DNA from: Shinella sp. XGS7
Lineage (GTDB): Bacteria; Pseudomonadota; Gammaproteobacteria; Burkholderiales; Burkholderiaceae_C
Assembly (NCBI RefSeq): GCF_020535565.1
Contig: NZ_CP084758.1
Location: forward strand, 3,547,001 to 3,611,000
Direction of reading: 5' to 3'
DNA length: 64,000 nucleotides
Shown: piece by piece, positions 1 through 7,926 of the stretch
Layout: every line of letters begins with the position of its first letter
Position numbering within the stretch: position 1 is the stretch's first letter
Notes under the pieces: generated by a model
Databases searched by the model: none
What the model was told of the DNA's origin: nothing
Seen by the model: only the letters and a program-made list of their open reading frames with translations
Translations under genes and position numbers: made by a program

Positions 1-592
1 CCGGCCGCTCGCCCAGGAAGACCTTGAGCAGGGCCGTGTACAGCACCTCCCCGGGGACCACGGGGCCGGCCGGGCGGCCGTTGATGCTCAGCTGGGTGCC
101 GCTGGCCGGCAGGTAGTCCATATTAATCAGGTCCCGGTTCTTGACCTTGCCCACGCCGCGCAGCTGGGCGATGAAGGCCGGCTGGGCCTCCTTCAGCGCG
201 GCCTGCTCGGCCTCGGTGCAGTTGCGGGCGATGCCCTTGTCCACGGCCTTGACGAACTCCTCCGCCCCCACATCCAGCAGCATGTAGATCTGGATGCGCT
301 TGGGGCCGGGCACGGCATAGGCCTGCTCCGGCGTGCTGGCGGTCTGCCCCAGATAGAGCGCGGCCAGATAGCCGCGGATGATGGCCACCGCGCGCTTGCC
401 CACGCCATTGAGCTGCAGGCTGGCGCCGTCGAGCTGGATGCGGTCGGCAAAGTCATAGCCTTCGTAGCGTCGGGCCAGGGCCGGCGCGCCGACGCTGAGG
501 CCCAGGGCCGTCACCAGCAGGGCACGGCGCAGGCGCGAGGGTTGGGTGTCCGCAAGCGCGGCGCGCGGGGCGGCTGGGCCATGGCTCATCAT
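1..592 (-). CDS. Chalcone isomerase-like secreted protein (3' part missing)
   Basis: The reading frame runs off the left window edge, so only the first 197 residues are present. A basic N-terminus is followed by a hydrophobic stretch ending ALA-RRYEGYDF, which looks like a signal peptide. The body (KRAVAIIRGYLAALYLG, IQIYMLLDVGAEEFVKAV, VLYTALLKVFLGERP) matches the bacterial chalcone isomerase-like family, which has the fold but usually no flavonoid substrate, so no enzymatic activity is claimed. Two tandem ATGs (592 and 589) follow an AAGGAG ribosome binding site at about 603-608; I took the first. The gene is divergent from the permease at 715. Confidence 0.75.
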   Translation of the reverse strand, partial: MMSHGPAAPRAALADTQPSRLRRALLVTALGLSVGAPALARRYEGYDFADRIQLDGASLQLNGVGKRAVAIIRGYLAALYLGQTASTPEQAYAVPGPKRIQIYMLLDVGAEEFVKAVDKGIARNCTEAEQAALKEAQPAFIAQLRGVGKVKNRDLINMDYLPASGTQLSINGRPAGPVVPGEVLYTALLKVFLGERP

Positions 593-714
593 CAAACAGG
601 CTCCTTCTACGGGTTTCTACCGGTGGCGAGAGCCTAACGCATCCGGGCTCCACCTCGCCGACCGGTGGCTTTGGCGATCATGAAGCGCAAGCCCGGATGG
701 CACACTGCCGCCCC

Positions 715-1617
715 ATGCCCGACCTCCTGCTCCTGCTGCCCGATGCCCTGCTGATCCTGGCGGGCTTTGTGATCTGCCGCTACACCCCGCTGGACCGGCC
801 GATCTGGGAAGCCGCGGAGAAACTGGTCTATTACCTGCTCTTCCCGGTGCTGCTCTTCAACAGCATCGTGCGCACCCCGCTGCAGCCGGGCCAGACCTTG
901 GCCCTGGGCGGCGCCGGCATGGCCGTGGTGCTGCTGGGCATGGGTCTGGCCTATGCGCTGCGGGCCTGGCCGGGCGTGGATGCGCGCGCCCATGCCTCGG
1001 GCGCTCAGGTGGCCTTTCGTTTCAACTCTTACGTGGCCCTGGCCCTGGCCGAGCGCCTGCAGGGCGCCCAGGGCGTGGCCTGGGTGGCCTTGCTGGTGGC
1101 CCTGTGCGTGCCCCTGTGCAATGTGGGTGCGGTGCTGCCCCTGGCCCGCCATGGCGGGCAGGGCCTGGCGCGCGAGCTGGCGCGCAACCCGCTGATCCTG
1201 GGCACCCTGGCGGGGCTGGCGGCCAATCTGGCGGGCCTGCGCCTGCCCGAGCCGGCGGCGCTCACCCTGCACCGCATCGGCCTGGCCGCCCTGCCCCTGG
1301 GGCTGATGGCCGTGGGGGCCGGTCTGCGCCTGGGCGCGCTGCGCGATGCGCCGGGTCTGGCCACCGCCCTGCTCGCTATCCGCCACGCCCTGCTGCCGCT
1401 CTTCGCCCTGGGCCTGGGGCGCTGGCTGGGGCTGCCGGACGGTCAGCAGCTGGTGCTGCTGATGTTTGCGTCCCTGCCCACGGCCTCCAGCTGCTATGTG
1501 CTGGCGGCGCGCATGGGCGGGCATGCCGCCTTCGTGGCCGGTCTCGTGACCCTATCCACCCTGGTGGGCATGCTCAGCCTGCCCTTCTGGCTGGCGCTCT
1601 GGCACAGACTGGGCTAG
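715..1617 (+). CDS. AEC-family (auxin efflux carrier-like) permease
   Basis: About 300 residues of almost continuous hydrophobic segments, with two five-helix halves separated by a more polar centre (GQGLARELARNPLI). The Asn-Pro in RNPLILGTLAGL and the C-terminal ASLPTASSCYVLA segment are typical of AEC (Mem_trans) transporters, inner-membrane carriers of small organic anions; the substrate cannot be read from sequence. An upstream in-frame ATG at 697 exists, but MPDLLLLLPDALL at 715 is the better family start. Its 3' end overlaps the convergent queG gene by 66 bases. Confidence 0.85.
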   Translation: MPDLLLLLPDALLILAGFVICRYTPLDRPIWEAAEKLVYYLLFPVLLFNSIVRTPLQPGQTLALGGAGMAVVLLGMGLAYALRAWPGVDARAHASGAQVAFRFNSYVALALAERLQGAQGVAWVALLVALCVPLCNVGAVLPLARHGGQGLARELARNPLILGTLAGLAANLAGLRLPEPAALTLHRIGLAALPLGLMAVGAGLRLGALRDAPGLATALLAIRHALLPLFALGLGRWLGLPDGQQLVLLMFASLPTASSCYVLAARMGGHAAFVAGLVTLSTLVGMLSLPFWLALWHRLG

Positions 1618-2691
1618 GGCCCAGTCGATGTGCTCGGCCAGCAGCGCGTCGGCCTGCGGCAACTGGGCAGACAGCGCCGCGCGGATATCGGCGTCATCAT
1701 GCTGCCGCAGCGCATTGCCCAGGGCCACCGCGATATTGCGGCGCCAGCGGGCATGGCCGATGCGGCGTATGGCCGTGCCCTCAGTGCGGCGCAGGAACTC
1801 GGCCTCGTCCCAGGCCCAGAGCGTGAGCAGCTCGGCATCCCGCCAGGGCTGGCGCACCTCGAAGTCCGGCAGCAGGCTGCGCTGGGCAAACTTGTTCCAG
1901 GGGCAGGCCAGCTGGCAGTCGTCACAGCCGTAGATGCGGTTGCCCAGGGCCGGCCGGAGCTCCAGCGGGATGGGGCCGTCATGCTCGATGGTCAGGTAGG
2001 AGATGCAGCGCCGCGCGTCCACCCGGTAGGGCGCGATGATGGCCTGGGTGGGGCAGATGTCCAGACAGGCGCTGCACTGGCCGCAATGCGCACTCACGGG
2101 TTCCGAGAGCGGCAGGGGCAGGTCCAGATAGATCTCGCCCAGAAAGAACATGGAGCCATGCTCGCGATGCAGGGTCAGGGTGTGCTTGCCGCGCCAGCCG
2201 ATGCCGGAGCGCGCCGCCAGCTCCACCTCCAGCACCGGGGCCGAATCGGTGAAGACGCGGTGGCCAAAGGGGCCGATGGCCTGGGCCAGTTTGTCCGCCA
2301 GCTGCTGCAGCCTTGCGCGCAGCACCTTGTGATAGTCGCGGCCCCGGGCATAGAGCGACACCTGGGCGCGCCGCGGCGAGCCCAGGCCCTGCCACTCGAT
2401 GGCCTGCCAGTCCTCGGGGCTGTCGGCCGGGCGGTAGTCCATGCGGGCGGTCAGCACCCGCAGCGTGCCCGGCACCAGCTCGGCGGGACGCGCCCGCTTG
2501 AGCCCATGGGCGGCCATATAGTGCATCTCGCCGTGAAAGCCGGCCTCCAGCCAGGCCAGCAGACCCGGCTCGGCGCTGGCGAGGTCGATATCGGCCACGC
2601 CAATCTGTGAAAATCCCAGTTCACGCGCCCAGGCGCGCAGCTGCTGCATCAGCTGATCTGTATCGATGGTTTGCCGCGGAGCCCCGTTCAT
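1552..2691 (-). CDS. queG: Epoxyqueuosine reductase QueG
   Basis: Performs the last step of queuosine synthesis in tRNA anticodons: cobalamin-dependent reduction of epoxyqueuosine to queuosine, in the cytoplasm. At 379 residues it has the family length. Two ferredoxin-like 4Fe-4S motifs are visible, CGQCSACLDICP near residue 205 and CDDCQLACPWNKF near 255, with the catalytic Asp in FTDSAPVLE near 150 and a C-terminal HEAT-like tail (HARWRRNIAVALGNAL). The last about 20 residues extend into the convergent AEC gene. The start codon abuts the probable tsaE start, so the two divergent genes have no intergenic space. Confidence 0.96.
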   Translation of the reverse strand: MNGAPRQTIDTDQLMQQLRAWARELGFSQIGVADIDLASAEPGLLAWLEAGFHGEMHYMAAHGLKRARPAELVPGTLRVLTARMDYRPADSPEDWQAIEWQGLGSPRRAQVSLYARGRDYHKVLRARLQQLADKLAQAIGPFGHRVFTDSAPVLEVELAARSGIGWRGKHTLTLHREHGSMFFLGEIYLDLPLPLSEPVSAHCGQCSACLDICPTQAIIAPYRVDARRCISYLTIEHDGPIPLELRPALGNRIYGCDDCQLACPWNKFAQRSLLPDFEVRQPWRDAELLTLWAWDEAEFLRRTEGTAIRRIGHARWRRNIAVALGNALRQHDDADIRAALSAQLPQADALLAEHIDWALAQSVPERQPEGQAEHAHQGG

Positions 2692-3186
2692 TTGAGCATT
2701 CTAGAAACCCGCCACCTGGTCTGGCCCGAGGAGGCCGCCACCCAAGCCTTTGCCGCGCGCCTGGCCGCGCTGCCGGCCCTGCGCGACGCGACGATAGAAC
2801 TGCATGGCGGCCTGGGCGCCGGCAAGACCAGCCTGGTGCGCCATCTGCTGCGCGCACTCGGCGTGGCGGGCCGCATCAAGAGCCCCAGCTACGCGGTGCT
2901 GGAAAGCTATGAGCTGGCCGACTGGGGTGGCCAGGGCGAGGTCAGCCACTTCGACTTCTACCGCTTCAGCGACCCGCGCGAATGGGAAGACGCGGGCTTT
3001 CGCGAGATCTTCACCCGCCCCGGCCTCAAGCTCTGCGAGTGGCCCGAGAAGGCGGCCGGCATGCTGCCCGAGCCCGATCTGCGCCTGCACCTGGACATCC
3101 GCGCCGAGGACGAGGCCCGCCTGGTGCGCCTGGAAGCCTGCACGCCCCGGGGTCAGGCCTTGCTGCAGGGGAGCGTACCGGCATGA
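2692..3186 (+). CDS. tsaE: tRNA threonylcarbamoyladenosine ATPase TsaE
   Basis: The ATPase partner of TsaB/TsaD in making t6A37 of ANN-decoding tRNAs. The P-loop GGLGAGKTSLVRHLL, the SPSYAVLESYE block and the HFDFYRF motif with the later EWPEKA are diagnostic. No ATG exists near the N-terminus: TTG at 2692 gives 164 residues and directly abuts queG, while TTG at 2671 would overlap queG by 21 bases. The stop overlaps the amiC start (ATGA), and tsaE-amiC is a common pair, so the two are probably translationally coupled. Confidence 0.92.
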   Translation: MSILETRHLVWPEEAATQAFAARLAALPALRDATIELHGGLGAGKTSLVRHLLRALGVAGRIKSPSYAVLESYELADWGGQGEVSHFDFYRFSDPREWEDAGFREIFTRPGLKLCEWPEKAAGMLPEPDLRLHLDIRAEDEARLVRLEACTPRGQALLQGSVPA

Positions 3187-4562
3187 GCGCGAGTTCCCGC
3201 CGCCGCGCCCTGCGCCGCATGGGCAGCCTGGCCCTGCTGCTGCAGGCGCCCACCCTGGTGCGGGCGGCCAGCGCCGCCAGCATCGTGGCCGTGCGGGTCT
3301 GGCCCGCGGCCGACTACACCCGTGTCACCCTGGAGTCCGACCGCCCCCTGGCGGCCAAGCATTTCCTGGTGGAGGGCCCGGACCGCCTGGTGATCGACAT
3401 CGACGGCCTGGAACTCAGCCCCGGCCTGCGTGAGCTGCTGGGCAAGATCAAGCCCGACGACCCCTTCATCGCCGGCGTGCGCGTGGGCCAGAACCAGCCG
3501 CGCGTGGTGCGCATCGTGCTGGATCTCAAGCAGGTGGTGGCGCCGCAGATCTTCACGCTGGAGCCGGTGGCCGCCTACAAGCACCGCCTGGTCTTCGACC
3601 TCTACCCGCAGCAGGAGCGCGATCCCCTGCTGGCCCTGATCCGCGAGAAGGAACAGGCCGAGACCCAGGCTGCGCAGGCGGTGCAGGACGCCCTGGGCGA
3701 GCTGATCGGCCGGGTGGACCGCCCCACGCTGCCGGCCGGCAGCCCGCCCCCGCCGGCACGCCCGGCCGCCAGTGCCCCACCGCCGCCGCTCAACACGCCG
3801 GCCCCGTCGCCCCCTCCGCCACCCCTGGCCATCAACCAGAACAAGCTGGACCGTCTGATCGTGATCGCCCTGGACCCTGGCCATGGCGGCGAGGACCCCG
3901 GCGCCATCGGGCCCAGCGGCCTGCGCGAGAAGGACGTGGTGCTGGCGGTGGCCCTCAAGCTGCGTGACCGCCTCAACAGCAACCCCAATATCCGCGTGAT
4001 GATGACCCGCGACGGCGACTTCTTCGTGCCTCTGCACGAGCGGGTGCGCAAGGCGCGGCGGGTGCAGGCCGATCTCTTCGTCTCCATCCATGCCGACGCC
4101 TTCATCACGCCCCAGGCCCGTGGCGCCTCGGTCTTCGCCCTGAGTCAGGGCGGGGCCAGCAGCACGGCCGCGCGCTGGATGGCCGACAAGGAAAACCGCG
4201 CCGACCTGGTGGGCGGGGTCAACACCGTGGCCGTCAAGGACGCCGAGGTGATGCGCGCCATGCTGGACATGAGCACCGCCGCCCAGATCAAGGACAGCCT
4301 CAAGCTGGGCTCCGAGGTGCTGGGCCAGATCGGCAAGGTGGGGCGCCTGCACAAGAAGGCGGTGGAGCAGGCGGGCTTTGCCGTGCTCAAGGCGCCGGAC
4401 GTGCCTTCCATCCTGGTGGAGACCGCCTTCATCTCCAACCCCGAGGAAGAGGCCAAGCTGCGCGATCCCGAGTACCAGACCCAGCTGGTGGAGGCCCTGG
4501 CCACCGGCATCGCGCGCTACTTCGCCAAGAACCCGCCGCTGGCGCGCCACCGCTCGCTCTAG
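3183..4562 (+). CDS. amiC: N-acetylmuramoyl-L-alanine amidase AmiC type
   Basis: Periplasmic amidase that cleaves the stem peptide from N-acetylmuramic acid during daughter-cell separation. The start at 3183 overlaps the tsaE stop and gives 459 residues. Order: twin-Arg-rich N-terminus ([16 protein letters not shown], a plausible Tat signal), AMIN septum-targeting domain at about 35-140, Pro-rich linker at about 185-215, then the Amidase_3 catalytic domain. Zinc and catalytic residues are visible in DPGHGGEDPG, the Glu of GLREKD, SIHADAF and VETAFISNPEEE. An insertion before GRLHKKAVEQA is compatible with the autoinhibitory helix of AmiA/B/C. Confidence 0.95.
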   Translation: MSASSRRRALRRMGSLALLLQAPTLVRAASAASIVAVRVWPAADYTRVTLESDRPLAAKHFLVEGPDRLVIDIDGLELSPGLRELLGKIKPDDPFIAGVRVGQNQPRVVRIVLDLKQVVAPQIFTLEPVAAYKHRLVFDLYPQQERDPLLALIREKEQAETQAAQAVQDALGELIGRVDRPTLPAGSPPPPARPAASAPPPPLNTPAPSPPPPPLAINQNKLDRLIVIALDPGHGGEDPGAIGPSGLREKDVVLAVALKLRDRLNSNPNIRVMMTRDGDFFVPLHERVRKARRVQADLFVSIHADAFITPQARGASVFALSQGGASSTAARWMADKENRADLVGGVNTVAVKDAEVMRAMLDMSTAAQIKDSLKLGSEVLGQIGKVGRLHKKAVEQAGFAVLKAPDVPSILVETAFISNPEEEAKLRDPEYQTQLVEALATGIARYFAKNPPLARHRSL

Positions 4563-4644
4563 CACCCGCATGCGGCCCTGGCCGCGGCAGGGATGCGGCC
4601 TTGTCCTACCCGGGACCAGGCCGCCTCGGTCTACGCTTGCGGCC

Positions 4645-5631
4645 ATGGTGTATGACCCCGGCGCCCCGCTGATCCTGCTCTTCAATCCCGTCTCCGGACA
4701 TGGCGATCCGCAGCAGACGCGCACCGCCATCGAGGCGGCCTGCGCCGCCGCGCGCCGCCCCCTGGTGCTGCGCCAGGTGGACGATCCGCAGCGCCTGCCC
4801 GCCCTGGCACGCGAAGCCGTGGCCCTGGCCCGGCGCGAGCGCGCCGTGGTGGTGGCGGCGGGTGGCGACGGCACGCTCAATGCCGTGGCTCAGGCCTGCG
4901 TGGGCAGCGGCTGTGCCTTCGGCGTGCTGCCCCAGGGCACGTTCAATTACTTCGGCCGCACCCATGGCATCCCCACCGAAACCGAGGCGGCGCTGCGCGT
5001 GCTGCTGAGCGAGCGTCCGCAGCCGGTGCAGGTGGGTCTGGTCAATGAGCGTCTCTTCCTGGTCAATGCCAGCCTGGGCCTCTACCCGGAGCTGCTGGAA
5101 GACCGCGAGGCCTGGAAGCGCCAGCTGGGTCGCAGCCGCCTCGTGGCCCTGGGGGCCGCCCTGAGCACCCTGCTGCGCGGCCATCGCCAGCTCCGCCTGG
5201 AGCTGGAGGCCGATGGGCAGCGGCAGCTGCTGCTGACCCCCACCCTCCTGGTGGGCAATAACGCGCTGCAGCTGGAGCAGCTGGGGCTGGCCGAGGCCAC
5301 GGCCATCGACCAGGGCGCCCTGGCCGGCATGGCCCTGCGCCCGCTCTCGCGCCTGGGCATGCTGGGCTTGCTGCTGCGTGCGGCCTGCGGGCGCCTGGGC
5401 GAGGCCGAGGGTCTGCAGCGCTTTGCCCTGCGCGAGCTGAGCGTGCAGCGGGTCCGGCCCTTTGGCGCGCGGCGCATCAAGGTGGCGCTGGACGGCGAGA
5501 TCGGCTGGATGGATCTGCCTCTGCGCTTTCGCGTGCTGCCCCAGGCCCTGCCCCTGATACGTCCGCCGGGCCTGGCCCCGGAGCGCCGCGCCGAACTCGG
5601 GGGGGCTGATGCGCCTGCTCCAGCTCTCTGA
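4645..5631 (+). CDS. Diacylglycerol kinase-family lipid kinase
   Basis: ATP-dependent kinase of the DAGK catalytic family (YegS/BmrU/LCB5 type). The signature motifs LLFNPVSGHGD and AAGGDGTLNAVAQA near residues 10 and 75, followed by GVLPQGTFNYFGRTHGIP and the C-terminal DGEIGWMDLPLRF, are all present; 328 residues is normal. The lipid substrate (diacylglycerol, sphingoid or isoprenoid) cannot be told. ATG 4645 fits the family start. The gene is followed with a 23-base overlap by a metallophosphoesterase and then a PAP2 phosphatase, so the three are likely cotranscribed and act on phosphorylated lipids or membrane precursors. Confidence 0.9.
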   Translation: MVYDPGAPLILLFNPVSGHGDPQQTRTAIEAACAAARRPLVLRQVDDPQRLPALAREAVALARRERAVVVAAGGDGTLNAVAQACVGSGCAFGVLPQGTFNYFGRTHGIPTETEAALRVLLSERPQPVQVGLVNERLFLVNASLGLYPELLEDREAWKRQLGRSRLVALGAALSTLLRGHRQLRLELEADGQRQLLLTPTLLVGNNALQLEQLGLAEATAIDQGALAGMALRPLSRLGMLGLLLRAACGRLGEAEGLQRFALRELSVQRVRPFGARRIKVALDGEIGWMDLPLRFRVLPQALPLIRPPGLAPERRAELGGADAPAPAL

Positions 5632-6421
5632 CCCGCATTTCGGCACCGAGCAGCCCGCGGTGATGCAGGCCCTGCGCGAGCTGGTGGCCGAGCAGCGCCC
5701 CGAGCTGCTCCTGCTCAGCGGCGACATCACCCAGCGCGCCACGCCGGCCCAGTTCGAGGCCGCGCGGGCCTATGTGGATTCGCTGCAAGTGCCCGAGCTG
5801 CGCGTGCTGCCCGGCAACCACGACATCCCGCTGTTCAACCTGCTGCAGCGCCTGCGCCGCCCCTACCAGCATTTCAGCCGCGCCTTCGGCCCGCCGGAGG
5901 ATGCCGTCTTCGAAAGCCCGGACCTGCTGCTGCTCACGCTCAACAGCAGCCGCTGGTACCGCCACAAGCATGGCGAGCTCTCCGAGGCCCAGATCGCCGC
6001 CACCGCCGCCCGCCTGGCCGCTGCGGCCCCGAGCCAGCTGCGGGCCGTGGCCCTGCACCATCCCCTGGTCGGGCCCAGCGAATACGACCGGCGCCACAAT
6101 TTGCTGCGCGACCACCAGCGCGTACTGCAGTGCTGGGCCCAGGCCGGCCTGGATGTGCTGCTGGGCGGCCATGTGCATCTGCCGGCCCTGATGCCGGTGG
6201 CGGCCGGCCAGCCGCCGCGCCTGCTCTGGGCCCTGCAAGCCGGCACCGCGCTGAGCCGGCGCCTGCGCGGCGGCACGCCGAATTCGGTGAACCTGCTGCG
6301 CATCAGCCCCGGCCGCCGGGCGCTGGCCGAGCGCTGGGACCATGATGCGGCCCAGACCCGCTTTGTGCGGGTGCAGGCCCGGATCCTGACGCCCGATCCC
6401 CTGCAACTTCCCGTCTACTGA
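5609..6421 (+). CDS. Calcineurin-like metallophosphoesterase
   Basis: Binuclear metal phosphoesterase of 270 residues. All five metal-binding blocks are present in order: LSDPHFG (D-x-H), LSGDITQRA (GD), LPGNHDIP (GNHD), ALHHPLVG (H) and LGGHVHLPA (GHxH). Such proteins hydrolyse cyclic nucleotides, UDP-diacylglucosamine (LpxH) or unknown phosphoesters; this one resembles the Icc/cpdA-like group more than LpxH, but the substrate is undetermined. It overlaps the kinase upstream by 23 bases and its stop shares one base with the next start codon, indicating tight coupling. Confidence 0.9.
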   Translation: MRLLQLSDPHFGTEQPAVMQALRELVAEQRPELLLLSGDITQRATPAQFEAARAYVDSLQVPELRVLPGNHDIPLFNLLQRLRRPYQHFSRAFGPPEDAVFESPDLLLLTLNSSRWYRHKHGELSEAQIAATAARLAAAAPSQLRAVALHHPLVGPSEYDRRHNLLRDHQRVLQCWAQAGLDVLLGGHVHLPALMPVAAGQPPRLLWALQAGTALSRRLRGGTPNSVNLLRISPGRRALAERWDHDAAQTRFVRVQARILTPDPLQLPVY

Positions 6422-7293
6422 TGCAAGAAGATCCCCTGATCGCCGCGGCCACCTGGGCCGGGCGCCATGCCCTGCCGCTTTACTTCACGGGCCTGGCCCT
6501 GCTGATGGGTCTGGGCGCCCTGCTCGCCCGCGCCCTCCTGCCCTGGGCACGGCCCCTGCTGCAGCCCGAGCCCGCCCTGCCCCGCCAGCCCCTGCCGGTG
6601 CGGCAGATGCTGCTGCTGAGTGCGGCGGGCTTTGTGCTGATCGTGTCGGCTGCCGGGCTGTTCGCGGAGATAGCCGAGCGCATCGCCCCCAGCGGCCGCC
6701 TGGCGCGCCTGGACGAAGCCCTGAGCCTGGCGATTGCCCAGCACACGCCGCGGGCCTGGCTCTGGGGCTTCAGCCTGCTCACCCATCTAGCCGATGTGCT
6801 GACGCTGAGCCTGCTGGGAGTGCTGGTAGCCGCCCTGCTGTGGCGCGCGCGCCAGCGCCTGCTGGCCCTGAGCTGGACCCTGGCCCTGGGCGGCAATGCC
6901 CTGCTGAACCCGGCGCTCAAGCGGGTGTTCGAGCGGGTAAGGCCGGTGCACGAGCATGGCCTGGTCAGCGAGGGCGGCTGGAGCTTTCCCAGCGGCCACA
7001 GCTCCGGCGCCATGGTGGCCTACGGGATGCTCGCCTATCTGGCCCTGCGCCTGCTGCCGCCGCGCTGGCATCTGCCGGCCCTGCTCGCGGCCCTGGCCAC
7101 CGTCTTCAGCGTGGGCTTCAGCCGGGTGCTGCTGCAGGTGCACTTCGCCAGCGATGTGCTGGCGGGCTGGGCCTCGGGCCTGGCCTGGCTGCTGCTGAGT
7201 CTGCTCAGCGTTGAGTGGGGGCGGCGGGCGTGGCGCCTGCGCTCTGGCGGCTGGCACGCCAGCCGCCGTAGATCGCGATCAGGCCCGGGATGA
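6421..7293 (+). CDS. PAP2-family membrane phosphatase
   Basis: Integral membrane acid phosphatase for lipid phosphates (phosphatidate or undecaprenyl diphosphate class). The tripartite signature is intact: KRVFERVRP (KxxxxxxRP), FPSGHSSG (PSGH) and SRVLLQVHFASDV (SRxxxxxHxxxD), set between five or six hydrophobic segments. At 290 residues it has a longer N-terminal part than minimal PAP2 enzymes, with two extra membrane segments. The start overlaps the preceding stop (TGATG). The 3' end overlaps the convergent dedA gene by 89 bases, so its last Arg/Ser-rich residues may be dispensable. Confidence 0.9.
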   Translation: MQEDPLIAAATWAGRHALPLYFTGLALLMGLGALLARALLPWARPLLQPEPALPRQPLPVRQMLLLSAAGFVLIVSAAGLFAEIAERIAPSGRLARLDEALSLAIAQHTPRAWLWGFSLLTHLADVLTLSLLGVLVAALLWRARQRLLALSWTLALGGNALLNPALKRVFERVRPVHEHGLVSEGGWSFPSGHSSGAMVAYGMLAYLALRLLPPRWHLPALLAALATVFSVGFSRVLLQVHFASDVLAGWASGLAWLLLSLLSVEWGRRAWRLRSGGWHASRRRSRSGPG

Positions 7294-7876
7294 TGATCAT
7301 GGCCCAGATGATCTTGCTCAGATGGGTCTGCACAAAGGGGATATTGCCAAACAGATAGCCCGCCAGGCACAGGCCCACCACCCAGATCAGGGCGCCCACC
7401 ACGTTGTAGAGCGTGAACTTGGCGCGATCCATGGCCGCCACGCCGGCCACAAAGGGCGCGAAGGTGCGGATGAAGGGCATGAAGCGGGCGATGATGATGG
7501 TCACGCCGCCATGCTTCTCGTAGTACTCATGCGCCGCGTTGAAGGCCTTCTTGTTGAAGAAGCGCGACTGCTCCCACTGGAAGACCTTGGGGCCGAAGTA
7601 GCGGCCTATGGTGTAGTTCGTCTGGTCGCCCAGGATGGCCGCCACCAGCAGGATGGCAATGGCCAGGGGCAGGTTCATCACGCCCACGCCGCACAGCGCG
7701 CCCACCACGAAGAGCAGGGAATCGCCCGGCAGAAAGGGCATGACCACCAGGCCCGTCTCCACGAAGACGATCAGGAACAGCAGGGCATAGACCCAGGCGC
7801 CATAGGCCTGCACAAACTCGGCCAGATGGCGGTCCACATGCAGGATGAAGTCGATCAGAAAGGCGGCGAATTCCAT
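7205..7876 (-). CDS. DedA family (VTT domain) membrane protein
   Basis: 223 residues with the DedA hallmarks: ETGLVVMPFLPGDSLLFVVGAL near residue 45, the re-entrant GDQTNYTIGRYFG block, and RFMPFIRTFAPFVAGVAAMDRAKF around residue 130 with the conserved Arg and Pro. DedA proteins include lipid scramblases and the undecaprenyl-phosphate recycling flippases; this one lies next to a DAGK/PAP2 group, which fits a phospholipid or polyprenyl-phosphate role. Start at 7876 by the usual MEFAAFLIDFILH N-terminus. Confidence 0.92.
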   Translation of the reverse strand: MEFAAFLIDFILHVDRHLAEFVQAYGAWVYALLFLIVFVETGLVVMPFLPGDSLLFVVGALCGVGVMNLPLAIAILLVAAILGDQTNYTIGRYFGPKVFQWEQSRFFNKKAFNAAHEYYEKHGGVTIIIARFMPFIRTFAPFVAGVAAMDRAKFTLYNVVGALIWVVGLCLAGYLFGNIPFVQTHLSKIIWAMIIIPGLIAIYGGWRASRQSAGATPAAPTQR

Positions 7877-7926
7877 GGCCGCGCATTATGGGGGCAGCAC
7901 CGGGGCGGACTTCTTACAATCCGGTG

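Noticed and set aside
634-1524. Long open frame antisense to the AEC permease gene
   Set aside because: Gln/Ala/His/Gly-rich composition typical of antisense frames in GC-rich DNA; no family features and the plus strand gene is clear.
3153-4880. 575-codon open frame antisense to amiC
   Set aside because: Low-complexity composition; amiC with all catalytic residues lies on the other strand.
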